Shown: positions 9,895 to 18,096 of the stretch, piece after piece
Numbering within the stretch: position 1 is the stretch's first letter
How the letters are laid out: each line of letters begins with the position of its first letter
Source of the DNA: Acetobacter orientalis
Lineage (GTDB): Bacteria; Pseudomonadota; Alphaproteobacteria; Acetobacterales; Acetobacteraceae
Reading direction: 5' to 3'
Length of the DNA stretch: 49,134 bases
Assembly: GCF_000963965.1 (NCBI RefSeq)
Contig: NZ_BAMX01000009.1
Coordinates: 1-49,134, forward strand
Position numbers and translations under genes: made by a program
The notes under the pieces: generated by a model
What the model saw: the letters and a program-made list of their open reading frames with translations, nothing else
Database searches by the model: none
Told to the model about the DNA's origin: nothing

Positions 9895-9953
9895 GCAATG
9901 CACGCAGGGGCCTGTTAAGCGCGGGCCTTGGTGGTCGGGTTTGGGGTTATTCC

Positions 9954-10667
9954 GTGCCGTTTACGCTCTCGTTTTTGCAAGGTAGCGCCATCTCTTCTGC
10001 CACAGTGGCTTTTTTGTTGGCATTTCCGGCGCTGTTTTCCATTGTTAACCCCTTTGGGGCCTCTCTTATTTTTGCGCAGGCAACAGCGGGCCGCTCCCAG
10101 CGCGAAATTCTGGCGCTAAGCAGGCTTGTTGCCTTTTACTCGTTCATGATCATTCTGATTTCTGTCTGGTTGGGCGGAAAGGTACTGGTCTTTTTTGGTA
10201 TTACCGTAAGCGCGTTACGTGTGGCTGGTGGGTTGGTTGTGGCCGTGCGTGCCTGGAACTTGCTGCAAAGCCCCGAAACGATGGAAGCCAAAAAAGAAAA
10301 GCAGGCTTTGCAGGGCGGTAAAACCGTTATGGCCCCCAACTGGTCAGATTCGGCATTTTTTCCGTTGGCTATGCCTTTTACGGTGGGGCCGGGTACTATT
10401 GCCGTGGCCATTGCCTTGGGGTCTGGCTGCCCACCAGACCAGCCTTTTTTGCCGTATGAGCTAGGCGTTACATTCGCGGCCGTTTGTGTGGTGGCTATTG
10501 TGTGGGTCACCTATTCCAGTTCAGAAAAACTGGTGTCCTTTTTAGGGGTTACGGGCACACGTATTGTCAGCCGTATGGCGGCGTTGGTGCTGTTGTGCAT
10601 TGGGGTGCAAATTTTAGCAGCTGGTGTGCAGGGTTATGCACTCCAAATCTGGCATGCCATGAAGTAG
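9954..10667 (+). CDS. marC: MarC-family inner-membrane protein
   Basis: A 237-residue protein with about six membrane segments and the MarC signature near the N-terminus, FPALFSIVNPFGASLIFAQAT, plus MPFTVGPGTIAVAIALG at the start of the second half. MarC proteins are conserved membrane proteins whose transport role is unproven; the old link to multiple antibiotic resistance was not upheld. It starts with GTG. It lies 59 bp behind the MprF-like gene and could be in its operon. Identity to the family is clear, function is not. Confidence 0.88.
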   Translation: MPFTLSFLQGSAISSATVAFLLAFPALFSIVNPFGASLIFAQATAGRSQREILALSRLVAFYSFMIILISVWLGGKVLVFFGITVSALRVAGGLVVAVRAWNLLQSPETMEAKKEKQALQGGKTVMAPNWSDSAFFPLAMPFTVGPGTIAVAIALGSGCPPDQPFLPYELGVTFAAVCVVAIVWVTYSSSEKLVSFLGVTGTRIVSRMAALVLLCIGVQILAAGVQGYALQIWHAMK

Positions 10668-10686
10668 TGGCCACCAAGGCCACTAC
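10664..10686 (+). terminator. 9-bp perfect hairpin at marC stop
   Basis: GTAGTGGCC (10664-10672) pairs with GGCCACTAC (10678-10686) with a 5-nt loop and overlaps the marC stop codon. No T-run follows, so it more likely protects the mRNA end; the true terminator is at 10744. Confidence 0.5.
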
Positions 10687-10743
10687 ACCTGTGCTGTGTC
10701 GCTTTTTCTGCAACATAAGCTTATGTTTTGTACCCAATTAAAA

Positions 10744-10768
10744 GCCGCCTAAAAGGGCGGCCTTTTTT
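10744..10768. terminator. Bidirectional intrinsic terminator between marC and rlmJ
   Basis: GCCGCC (10744-10749) and GGCGGC (10756-10761) form the stem. Six T follow on the plus strand, and on the minus strand the stem is followed by TTTTAATT, so it can end both convergent transcripts. Confidence 0.85.
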
Positions 10769-11588
10769 ATTCGGGGCTTATTTGCGTAACACTGTAGTCT
10801 TGCGCGTGCAGCACTGTTTTAAGGCGTGCCAGTTGGGCTTCTGCCTGTGCGGCAAAGCCAAAAGGCGGCTTTATGACCAATAGCCCAGCCCCGTTTAGGG
10901 TTGTGGGGTCCGTTGCGGGTTGCATGAGTAATTCAGCGGCCAGCATGTCGCGCACACCAGCATCTTGCAGGGCTGTAAAAAAGGCCCGTACAGGCGTGCG
11001 GTGCTTAATAGGGTACCAAATAGCAATAATGCCGGTTGGAAAACGGGCCTGTATGGTTTGTACGGCTTGCTCCAGCCGGCTAAATTCATCGGGTTCTTCA
11101 AAAGGGGGGTCTATGAGCACCAAGCCGCGTTTGGCTGTTTTGGGTGGGAGTAGGCCGCGCAGGGCCTCGTAACCGTCGCGCTCATGCACCACAACATTGG
11201 GCATGCGGGTAAAGCGACCATAGAGGGTGCGTTTATCTTCGGGGTGCTTTTCGCAGCAAATCAGCTCATCTTGCGGGCGCAGCATAAGGGCGCTGAGTAA
11301 TGGAGAACCGGGGTAAATTTGCGGCCCGCCAGCTTTTTTTACCAGTTCCAGCCACGGGGCTAAGGGGCTATCTGGCCCTTCATGCGTAAGCAAGCCAATG
11401 CCGCTTTGCCATTCCTGTGTTTTTTCAGCCTCAAGGCTATTCAGGTCGTAACGGCCAATGCCTGCGTGGGTGTCTAGCACCACAAAAGGGGCGGGCTTGC
11501 GCAAAAAACTGCCTAGCAGAGAAACCAACAGGGCGTGTTTCATGCAGTCTGCAAAATTGCCTGCGTGGTAGGCGTGGCGGTAGTTCAT
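10767..11588 (-). CDS. rlmJ: 23S rRNA (adenine-2030-N6)-methyltransferase RlmJ
   Basis: A 273-residue SAM-dependent enzyme that methylates A2030 of 23S rRNA. It has the family N-terminus MNYRHAYHAGNFADCMKHALL, the SAM-binding LDTHAGIGRYDL and the N6-adenine motif IV LIDPPFEEPDEF (DPPF). The start is the ATG at 11586-11588, which overlaps the upstream tsaD stop by four bases (ATGA); an ORF opening further upstream would add 18 residues inside tsaD. The pair forms a translationally coupled operon. Confidence 0.93.
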   Translation of the reverse strand: MNYRHAYHAGNFADCMKHALLVSLLGSFLRKPAPFVVLDTHAGIGRYDLNSLEAEKTQEWQSGIGLLTHEGPDSPLAPWLELVKKAGGPQIYPGSPLLSALMLRPQDELICCEKHPEDKRTLYGRFTRMPNVVVHERDGYEALRGLLPPKTAKRGLVLIDPPFEEPDEFSRLEQAVQTIQARFPTGIIAIWYPIKHRTPVRAFFTALQDAGVRDMLAAELLMQPATDPTTLNGAGLLVIKPPFGFAAQAEAQLARLKTVLHAQDYSVTQISPE

Positions 11589-12802
11589 GCAAGCGTATCC
11601 TGTGGGGGTGTAAAGCGTTGGGCCATATCTTCTAATGGCCAACGGGGGCGGGGGCGGGTTGTGCTGTCATCGGGGTGGGGTAGGCCACGGGCGGCTGCCT
11701 CTTGGCAGGTTTCTAGGGCGGCCCAGCCCACCATAACGGCGTTGTCTGTGCACAGGCGTAAGGGCGGGGCGGCAAAACGTAAAGAATGGGCTGCGGCTAC
11801 CTCTTCCAACCGGGCGCGTAGCACTTTGTTGGCGGCAACACCACCGGCACATACCAAAAGCTGGGCCTCGGGCATCATGTTTAGGGCGTGCTCTATGCGG
11901 TCTGCCACCACATCTGCCACCGCTTGCTGGAAAGAGGCGGCAAGGTCTGCGGCAAATTGGCGGGGTAGGGCCGTGTGCCCATAAGGCGCTAGTTTTTGAG
12001 AGAGCGCAGTTTTAAGGCCAGAGAAAGAGAAGTCACACCCCGCGCGGCCTAGCAAGGGGCGGGGTAAGGGTATGGCTTTGGGGTCTCCCTCCTGTGCTAG
12101 TTTTTCAAGCTCTGGGCCACCGGGCCACCCTAAGCCTAGCATTTTGGCCACTTTATCAAATGCCTCACCTGCGGCGTCATCTATGGTGCCACCTAGCTTG
12201 CGGTATTGGCCAACGCCTTCAACGGCAATGCACTGGCAATGCCCGCCAGAAACAAGCAGCAGTAAATACGGAAAAGGGGCCCCACCGGCTACAAGGCCGG
12301 GTAAGCGGGCGGTTAGGGCGTGGGCTTCAACATGGTTTACGGCCACAAAGGGTTTACCCAATGCCAAGGCCAGCCCCTTGCCAAAACCAGCGCCTACAAT
12401 AAGCCCGCCAATAAGCCCCGGCCCGGTACTGGCGGCTACAAAGCCTATTTGCTCTGCGGTTAAGCCTGCATCGTGCAAGGTGGCCTGCACCAAGCCGGGT
12501 AGCAGGGCCAAATGGGCACGGGCGGCAATTTCTGGCACAACGCCGCCAAAGTCTGCGTGGCCATCTTGGGAGACAACGCGTTGGGCTAAACAGGTGCCAT
12601 CGGGCGAGAGAATCGCGCAGGCGGTTTCATCGCAAGACGATTCTATGGCTAACACAGGCCCGTAAACACCGCTTTTCTGCTCTGGTTTGGTTGCAGATGT
12701 TTGGGGCGCATGGCTGGTGGTCGGGTTTGTAGCCAAAGGGTCTGGCGTGGCGGTGTGAGGGGTGCCGGGTAAGCCTGAAAACTGGCTGCTGACCGCCATC
12801 AT
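11585..12802 (-). CDS. tsaD: tRNA threonylcarbamoyladenosine transferase TsaD
   Basis: A 405-residue catalytic subunit that transfers the threonylcarbamoyl group to A37 of ANN-decoding tRNAs, working with TsaB and TsaE. The ASKHA core shows AIESSCDETACAI, metal-binding HVEAH, LLVSGGHCQC and GGVAANKVLRARL. About 45 N-terminal residues rich in Pro/Thr/Ser precede the conserved domain (VLAIESSCD), which is longer than usual. The start at 12802 has GGGAGAG at good spacing, so the extension is likely translated. Divergent from hemC, which is a common arrangement. Confidence 0.96.
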   Translation of the reverse strand: MMAVSSQFSGLPGTPHTATPDPLATNPTTSHAPQTSATKPEQKSGVYGPVLAIESSCDETACAILSPDGTCLAQRVVSQDGHADFGGVVPEIAARAHLALLPGLVQATLHDAGLTAEQIGFVAASTGPGLIGGLIVGAGFGKGLALALGKPFVAVNHVEAHALTARLPGLVAGGAPFPYLLLLVSGGHCQCIAVEGVGQYRKLGGTIDDAAGEAFDKVAKMLGLGWPGGPELEKLAQEGDPKAIPLPRPLLGRAGCDFSFSGLKTALSQKLAPYGHTALPRQFAADLAASFQQAVADVVADRIEHALNMMPEAQLLVCAGGVAANKVLRARLEEVAAAHSLRFAAPPLRLCTDNAVMVGWAALETCQEAAARGLPHPDDSTTRPRPRWPLEDMAQRFTPPQDTLA

Positions 12803-12975
12803 ACTGTGTTCTCTCCCGTATTTTGCAGCAATGCTGTATAAGGGCAGGCTAAAGCGTTGCGTGTGCGCAATGGCACGTAACGGGGCACTATGGCCACCGG
12901 GGGCGCAAAGTTTTCAGACCTGCCGGGCATCATGGCTGCTTGTCCTTTTATCATTCCCGGTAATAGACACATCTT

Positions 12976-14049
12976 ATGGACTCAGCCTACCCTTCCTCTC
13001 CCGCCCTCTCGCCCGCGTTGCAAAAAGTTGCGGCGGAAGCGGCGGCACGCCAGAAAAAGACAGCCGGGCATTCTACCCGCCGTCATCTGCCCCTCCGTGT
13101 CGGAACCCGTGGGTCTCCGCTTGCACTGGTTCAGACGCGTGCGTTTCTGACCATGCTGACACGCTTTTGCCCGGTATTGCGCGATATGGGGGCTTTTCAG
13201 GAGCACCAGATCAATACCACAGGCGACCAGGTGCAAGACAGACGGCTGGCTGAAATTGGCGGCAAGGGCCTGTTTGCAAAAGAAATTCATGAAGCCTTGG
13301 CAGATGGCCGCATAGATTTTGCGGTACATAGCCTTAAAGACCTTGAGACAGAACTGCCCCCCGGCCTTGTGCTGGCCTGCACCCTAAAGCGTGAAGACGC
13401 GCGTGATGCGCTGATACTTGGCCCAGACCTAGCCCAGACCGACCCAGATGACCCGTATTCAGCTCTACCACAAGGTGCTGTGGTTGGGTGCTCATCTGTG
13501 CGAAGGCAGGCGCAAATGCTGCATGCCCGCCCCGACCTTAAATTTGGTTTGCTGCGTGGCAACGTTCAAACGCGAATCGATAAACTGGCAGGCCGCCAGT
13601 GCGATGCCACATTGCTGGCTCTGGCTGGGCTACGTCGCCTTGGCATGGCAGAGCGGGCCGATATTGTGCTTGACCCTACCGTTATGGTGCCCGCCGCAGG
13701 CCAAGGTATTGTGGGCGTAACCGTGCGCGAAGACGATATTGAACTCCGCGAACTGCTCTCAGCCATTGAAGACTACGAGGCTCGTGCTGTTGCAACAGCA
13801 GAGCGTGCTTTGTTGGCCGAGCTTGATGGGTCTTGCCGTACCCCTATTGGCGGTTACGCCCAGCTTATTCCCGTTGTGGCAGGTGGCGAGCCAGAATTGC
13901 ACCTAACAGGCTTGGTCGCGCGGGAAGATGGCTCGTTTTTGCTGAAGCGCGCCGTTAGCGGTGCGCCTGCCGATGCTGCACGCCTTGGGTATGAGTTGGG
14001 TAAAAGCCTGCGGGCCGACAGCCCGGCGGATATTTTTGAAGAGAACTAA
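12976..14049 (+). CDS. hemC: Porphobilinogen deaminase (hydroxymethylbilane synthase)
   Basis: A 357-residue enzyme that polymerises four porphobilinogen units to hydroxymethylbilane in haem synthesis. Conserved parts are LRVGTRGSPLALVQT, IGGKGLFAKEI, the dipyrromethane pocket HSLKDL, GCSSVRRQAQ, LRGNVQTRIDKL and the cofactor cysteine in ELDGSCRTPIGG (Cys287). About 39 extra residues precede the conserved start. No strong ribosome site is seen before the ATG at 12976, so the true start could be internal. hemD follows 57 bp downstream. Confidence 0.95.
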   Translation: MDSAYPSSPALSPALQKVAAEAAARQKKTAGHSTRRHLPLRVGTRGSPLALVQTRAFLTMLTRFCPVLRDMGAFQEHQINTTGDQVQDRRLAEIGGKGLFAKEIHEALADGRIDFAVHSLKDLETELPPGLVLACTLKREDARDALILGPDLAQTDPDDPYSALPQGAVVGCSSVRRQAQMLHARPDLKFGLLRGNVQTRIDKLAGRQCDATLLALAGLRRLGMAERADIVLDPTVMVPAAGQGIVGVTVREDDIELRELLSAIEDYEARAVATAERALLAELDGSCRTPIGGYAQLIPVVAGGEPELHLTGLVAREDGSFLLKRAVSGAPADAARLGYELGKSLRADSPADIFEEN

Positions 14050-14106
14050 CATGCCCCGCTGGCTCAAGCGTGTTGTAAAGTGTGCTGTGGCGCACCTACA
14101 AGCATC

Positions 14107-14841
14107 ATGAGCCAGCTTTTACACCCATATAAAAGCATTGGTGTTTTGGTAACCCGGCCAGAACCGGGCCTGTCTGAAACACTGGTGGCGGTACAAAAAG
14201 CGGGCTGGCAAGCCTATGCCTCCCCCGCGTTAGAAATTAGTGCGCATATACTGCCTCCCTTAGCAAAGCCACCAACGGCTTTGGTGCTTACCAGCAGCCA
14301 GGCAATTGCGTGTGCATGTGGCATGGTTGCCAAAAACCTACCCGTTTTTGCCGTGGGCGCGCGCACTGCCCAACGTGCGCAGGCGGCAGGCTTTACGCAG
14401 GTTTATAGTGCTAACGGCAATGCGGCAGATTTGCAGGCGTTGCTTGCGCGTATGGTTGTGCCTGAGCAAGAGCGGCTTTTACTATTGTCGGGTGCGGGGC
14501 AGGGGGTAAGTCTTGCCACCCAGTTACAGGCTTTGGGCTTTACTGTTACGCGGCAGGTGGCTTATGCCGCCCGGCCTGTGGCCCAGATAGAGCCAGCTAT
14601 TGTGCAGCAGCTTAGGACTGGGAGTATTGGGTACAGCCTGTTTTTTTCAGCCCAGAGTGCCAAAGCATGGGTGCAAGCCCTGCCGCCCGATGTGCTGCCT
14701 TTTGCCGCACAGACAACGGCTTTAGTATTGTCTGGTGCAACAGCCGATATAGTGCGCGCCGCTGGCTGGCAGCAGGTACATGTTGCTGTACAGCCCAATG
14801 CAACAGCGCTTTTGGCATTGTTGGGTACACGCCCTGCTTAA
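14107..14841 (+). CDS. hemD: Uroporphyrinogen-III synthase
   Basis: A 244-residue protein following hemC, as expected for the next haem step, which closes hydroxymethylbilane to uroporphyrinogen III. The family is poorly conserved; here the N-terminal VLVTRPEPGLSETLVAVQKAGW, ALVLTSSQAIACA, VFAVGARTAQRAQAAGF and the later FFSAQSAKAWV fit HemD. The start at 14107 (MSQLLHPYKS) is preferred over one 9 codons upstream. Identification rests on both motif pattern and position. Confidence 0.88.
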   Translation: MSQLLHPYKSIGVLVTRPEPGLSETLVAVQKAGWQAYASPALEISAHILPPLAKPPTALVLTSSQAIACACGMVAKNLPVFAVGARTAQRAQAAGFTQVYSANGNAADLQALLARMVVPEQERLLLLSGAGQGVSLATQLQALGFTVTRQVAYAARPVAQIEPAIVQQLRTGSIGYSLFFSAQSAKAWVQALPPDVLPFAAQTTALVLSGATADIVRAAGWQQVHVAVQPNATALLALLGTRPA

Positions 14842-14870
14842 GTCTGTAGTTGCTTGCATATAAGCCATAA

Positions 14871-14910
14871 AAAAACGGCCCACTTGGCATAAAAGCCAGA
14901 GGGGCCGTTT
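14871..14910. terminator. Bidirectional terminator between hemD and secB
   Basis: AAACGGCCC pairs with GGGCCGTTT, with an inner TGGC/GCCA stem and a small loop. The minus-strand copy is followed by seven T, a strong end for secB; on the plus strand it ends hemD more weakly. Confidence 0.8.
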
Positions 14911-14966
14911 ATAAACGCATAAAAGCAGGTAGGTAAAAGCCCACCTGCTTGTTGTGCGGTTTAAAC

Positions 14967-15464
14967 TTAGGCGTTGCCAGCCGTTTGTGGGAATTCAGCG
15001 CGTTTGGCCTGCCACAGTGCAACAAAGTCGATAGGTTGAAGCACGATAGGCGGGAACCCACCGTCACGCGTGACATCGCTGATGATGTTGCGAGCATAAG
15101 GGAAAATAAGACGTGGTACTTCAACCAGCAGCATAGGCTCAATAAGCTCCTGCGGCGGGTTGGTAAGGGTTACAACAGCTGCATAAGCCAGTTCTGCAAT
15201 AAACACAGTACGGCCCGGTACGCCACCTTCGGTTTCTGGTGCTTCTTTGGCTTCTGCCTTGATAGCCAGTGTCACTTCGTAAACAGACTGGTCATCTTGC
15301 AGGCGGCTTGCTTGCACATCAATGTTCACAGCAATGGCAGGCTGAGAGCGCAATGTTGCAAAAATTTCCGCACCAGCTGGCACTTCAAAGGAAAGATCCC
15401 GTGTGTATTGCAGGTTAACGGCAAGCGGGAGTGCAGGCGGGGTGGACTGGTCGGTTTCAGACAT
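14967..15464 (-). CDS. secB: Protein-export chaperone SecB
   Basis: A 165-residue cytosolic tetrameric chaperone that keeps preproteins unfolded and hands them to SecA. The typical SecB pattern is present: ALPLAVNLQYTRDLSFEVP, VYEVTLAIKAEA, VFIAELAYAAVVTL, LLVEVPRLIFPYARNIISDVTRDGGFPPIVLQPIDF. The start at MSETDQST avoids 16 unrelated upstream residues. Located 226 bp downstream of a histidine-phosphatase gene on the same strand. The downstream terminator isolates it from hemD. Confidence 0.96.
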   Translation of the reverse strand: MSETDQSTPPALPLAVNLQYTRDLSFEVPAGAEIFATLRSQPAIAVNIDVQASRLQDDQSVYEVTLAIKAEAKEAPETEGGVPGRTVFIAELAYAAVVTLTNPPQELIEPMLLVEVPRLIFPYARNIISDVTRDGGFPPIVLQPIDFVALWQAKRAEFPQTAGNA

Positions 15465-15690
15465 GGAAAAAAACAGCTTTCTTGTCAGGTCACACAGAAA
15501 TTGGTCGGTCAAATGATCACCCCGGCCACTCAGCGCGTGGCTTGCGGTGGGGTGGTATAATACAGGGCACGTCCGGCGCGGCTCTGCAAGGGGAAAGCGG
15601 TTAAAATTTATTTGCTAACAGAAGGCGCAGCGTCTGCTGCGGTGGGCTTGCATGGGGTGGGTGGTTTTTGCGTGGACCATTTAGGGTGCC

Positions 15691-16209
15691 TTAAAGAGGG
15701 TAATGCCGCCATTCTCCGTTTTCTAAACTGTCACCACACAGGCCCAGCAAAAACCACCAATGCGACACAACAAGCGTCTGCCCGCTGTCTGGGCTTTGGC
15801 GCATGCTGGCTAAAAACGTTTGTACGCGGTGCTGCATATGGTGGTCTGGTTCTGGCTGTTCAGACCACCAGCGCTGTGAAAGCGCACTAAAGTCGAGTTG
15901 GGGCCATGCGGCCTGCAAGGTGGTGGGGCAGGAGCCTTCATCGCAGGAATAGAGCCCGCGCTCCCGAATAACGGGGGTGATTTGGGGTGTTAGGTTAAGG
16001 ACGCGCGCCAGCGGGGCGGCAGTTTGCAGCGCACGGGTAAAGGGCGAAACCACAATACGGGTAATGGGTAGCCCCGCCAGTTGGCTTACAAGATTTTGGG
16101 CCTGCGCCTGCCCTGCAGCAGAAAGGGCTGGGTCTGCCAGATTGGGGTCTCGGCCTGTTTGGGTGTAAAGACGGTTGAATTCGCTTTCGCAGTGCCGCAA
16201 AATAATCAT
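15691..16209 (-). CDS. Histidine phosphatase family protein
   Basis: A 172-residue phosphoglycerate-mutase-like protein. The catalytic N-terminus is MIILRHCESEFN (RHC instead of the usual RHG), followed by SPFTRALQTAAP, an acidic ERGLYSCDEG segment and the second histidine in VVSHWWFLLGLCG. The fold is likely an active phosphatase since both histidines and both arginines are present. The substrate cannot be read from the sequence. It is divergent from the Tim44-like gene. Confidence 0.85.
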   Translation of the reverse strand: MIILRHCESEFNRLYTQTGRDPNLADPALSAAGQAQAQNLVSQLAGLPITRIVVSPFTRALQTAAPLARVLNLTPQITPVIRERGLYSCDEGSCPTTLQAAWPQLDFSALSQRWWSEQPEPDHHMQHRVQTFLASMRQSPDSGQTLVVSHWWFLLGLCGDSLENGEWRHYPL

Positions 16210-16382
16210 GCTCTAGCAGATAGAAAAAAGAAGGCCCCAAGAGCAAGGGAAATACGCTAAAAATGAGACATTGACGGGGCTGCTCATTGTATCAGGCGGC
16301 TGCCTTGTCTATGTGTAAGCAATGCCCATTGAGAGTGTTCTCTGCCTGCGGGCGGGCACGTAAAAATAATGGACGTGTAAAA

Positions 16383-17063
16383 ATGGATTTTTCTTTCGAC
16401 CACTTTCCGGTCGATCTTGTTCTTTTCGCTCTTGTTGCCGCTTTTTTGGTATTGCGCCTGCGCAGTGTGCTGGGCCGTAAAGTTGGCATTCAGCCCCTAC
16501 CAATGCCGCTCCCACAGCAGGCCGAAGCCCTTAAAAAGGCGATAGACGCCAAAGCGAATACGACCGAGCAAAAGGCTGAATTTAGTATTCCGGCTCCGGC
16601 TACACGTGTGGGCCAACAGCTTGAGGCCATACGCCAGCAAGACGCAACCTTTACCCCCCAGCAGTTTTTAACCGGGGCACAGGGTGTGTTTACTGAAGTT
16701 GTGACCGCTTTTGCCGCAGGCGAGCGTACCCCGCTTGAAAACCGCCTGACACCGGCTGTTTATGCGTCTTTTGAGGCCGCTATAACGGCGCGCGATGCCG
16801 CGGGTGAAAAACAGCGTACAGAAATTAAAGCCATTCGTTCTTTGGCCATTGAAGATGTGCGCCTGACCCAGCTTGCAGCCGGTACCGGTGCCGCCATTGA
16901 TGTGCGTATTGTTTCTGACCAGATTAGCCTTGTCACTGGGGCAGATGGCCAGCCTGTTACGGGCATGGACGCGGTAACCGAGTTTTCTGACCTCTGGACA
17001 TTTGAGCGCCTGCTGGGTGTTGCTGGCAGCACATGGCGCTTGGCATCGGCCCGTAGTGCGTGA
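16383..17063 (+). CDS. Tim44/TimA-like membrane-anchored protein
   Basis: A 226-residue protein with one N-terminal membrane segment (about residues 8-24, LVLFALVAAFLVLRLRSVLG), a linker, and a Tim44-like domain from about residue 85 to the end (FLTGAQGVFTEVVTAFAAGE, VYASFEAAI, TEFSDLWTFER). Alphaproteobacterial Tim44 homologues are related to the mitochondrial import motor protein and are commonly found near secB, as here; their bacterial role is still unclear. The start at 16383 is chosen because a frame opening at 16287 adds 32 residues before the natural membrane anchor. The stop overlaps the next gene's GTG. Confidence 0.87.
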   Translation: MDFSFDHFPVDLVLFALVAAFLVLRLRSVLGRKVGIQPLPMPLPQQAEALKKAIDAKANTTEQKAEFSIPAPATRVGQQLEAIRQQDATFTPQQFLTGAQGVFTEVVTAFAAGERTPLENRLTPAVYASFEAAITARDAAGEKQRTEIKAIRSLAIEDVRLTQLAAGTGAAIDVRIVSDQISLVTGADGQPVTGMDAVTEFSDLWTFERLLGVAGSTWRLASARSA

Positions 17064-17902
17064 CAGCAAAAAAGGGTTCGAAAGTCTCTGTGGCGGCCGT
17101 ACAGTCTCGGCGCTACAAAGTGGGCCGCCAGCACATTGTGCGGGGCGACTGCCTGCGTGTGCTGGCCCGTATGCCCGCAGAGACAATAGATGTTATTGTT
17201 ACCTCACCGCCCTATAATATAGGGCTGTCTTACAAAAGCTACCCCGACCGCAGAGACGAAGAAGACTATCTGGACTGGATGATGACAGTTGCAGAAAGTC
17301 TGAAGCGTGTGCTCAAGACAGATGGGTCTTTTTTTCTGAATATTTCTGGCTCATCTGCCCAGCCATGGCTTCCGTTTGAGCTGGTTGTGCGCCTGCGTGA
17401 GCTGTTTGTGCTGCAAAACCATATTTCGTGGGTTAAGTCCATTTCGGTGGGAGATACCAGTTTTGGGCACTTTAAACCCATGAACAGCCAGCGGTTTTTG
17501 CACCGAGGGCATGAGCACCTGTTCCATTTTACCCAGCGGGGGGATGTGTCTATCGACCGGTTGAGCGCTGGGGTGCCGTATCAGGACAAGTCAAACATTG
17601 CCCGGCGTGGCCACCAGCAAGACAGGCGTTGCAGGGGGGATGTCTGGTTTATTCCCTACGAAACAGTGCGTGGCCGGTCTGAAAAGTTTGACCACCCCGG
17701 CACTTTTCCCGTTGGGTTGCCAGAGCAGTGTATTAGGCTGCATGGCCGGAAAAAAGCCAAAGTGCTTGACCCCTTTATGGGCACAGGCACCACACTTGTT
17801 GCCGCCCAACGCATGCACTGCGAGGGCGTGGGTATAGAAATAGATGATGACTACGTGGCCATTGCCCGTAGGCGTTTAATGGAAGACTGGCTCGATCAGT
17901 AA
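17060..17902 (+). CDS. Orphan beta-class DNA methyltransferase (TSPPY type)
   Basis: A 280-residue site-specific DNA methyltransferase. Motif IV TSPPY (residues 48-52) comes first and the SAM-binding motif VLDPFMGTGTTLVAA (about 235-249) is near the C-terminus, which is the beta-class order. An S-P-P-Y motif is most often seen in N4-cytosine enzymes, while CcrM-type N6-adenine enzymes have DPPY, so m4C is more likely but not proven. GTG start at 17060 overlaps the Tim44-like stop by four bases (GTGA). No restriction endonuclease is adjacent; the neighbour is a peroxidase. It is therefore an orphan, possibly regulatory, methylase with unknown target. Confidence 0.88.
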   Translation: MTAKKGSKVSVAAVQSRRYKVGRQHIVRGDCLRVLARMPAETIDVIVTSPPYNIGLSYKSYPDRRDEEDYLDWMMTVAESLKRVLKTDGSFFLNISGSSAQPWLPFELVVRLRELFVLQNHISWVKSISVGDTSFGHFKPMNSQRFLHRGHEHLFHFTQRGDVSIDRLSAGVPYQDKSNIARRGHQQDRRCRGDVWFIPYETVRGRSEKFDHPGTFPVGLPEQCIRLHGRKKAKVLDPFMGTGTTLVAAQRMHCEGVGIEIDDDYVAIARRRLMEDWLDQ

Positions 17903-18018
17903 CCTGTATTTGCCCAATAGAGCGTAGGTTTTGCGTAGGTAATCTGGCTTTTAAAACAGTCTGTTATCTATCTTGATCGATTTTGTTAATAATTTATTTG
18001 AAAATAATCTATTTGACA

Positions 18019-18036
18019 GTTTGATATGTATCAAAC
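18019..18036. promoter_or_regulatory. Perfect FNR/FixK-type box upstream of peroxidase
   Basis: GTTTGAT-ATGT-ATCAAAC is an 18-bp dyad whose core TTGAT-N4-ATCAA equals the FNR consensus. Its centre is about 69 bp before the GTG of the cytochrome c peroxidase and lies in the only sizeable gap (17903-18096) before it. A class II arrangement (-41.5) would place the transcript start near 18069. Confidence 0.8.
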
Positions 18037-18096
18037 ACAACACAGATCAGACTGAGTAAAAGAACGAATAGTTTTTAAAAACGAGCGGGAGTTTGT

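Noticed and set aside
9895..9953. Frameshift hiding the rest of the MprF synthase domain
   Set aside because: Only 59 bp lie before marC and no frame there continues the domain, so truncation is preferred to a sequencing frameshift.
12072..12665. 197-residue plus-strand frame over tsaD
   Set aside because: Low-complexity Ala/Pro/Ser shadow of TsaD.
17060..17902. Restriction-modification system
   Set aside because: No endonuclease or specificity gene is adjacent; called an orphan methylase.
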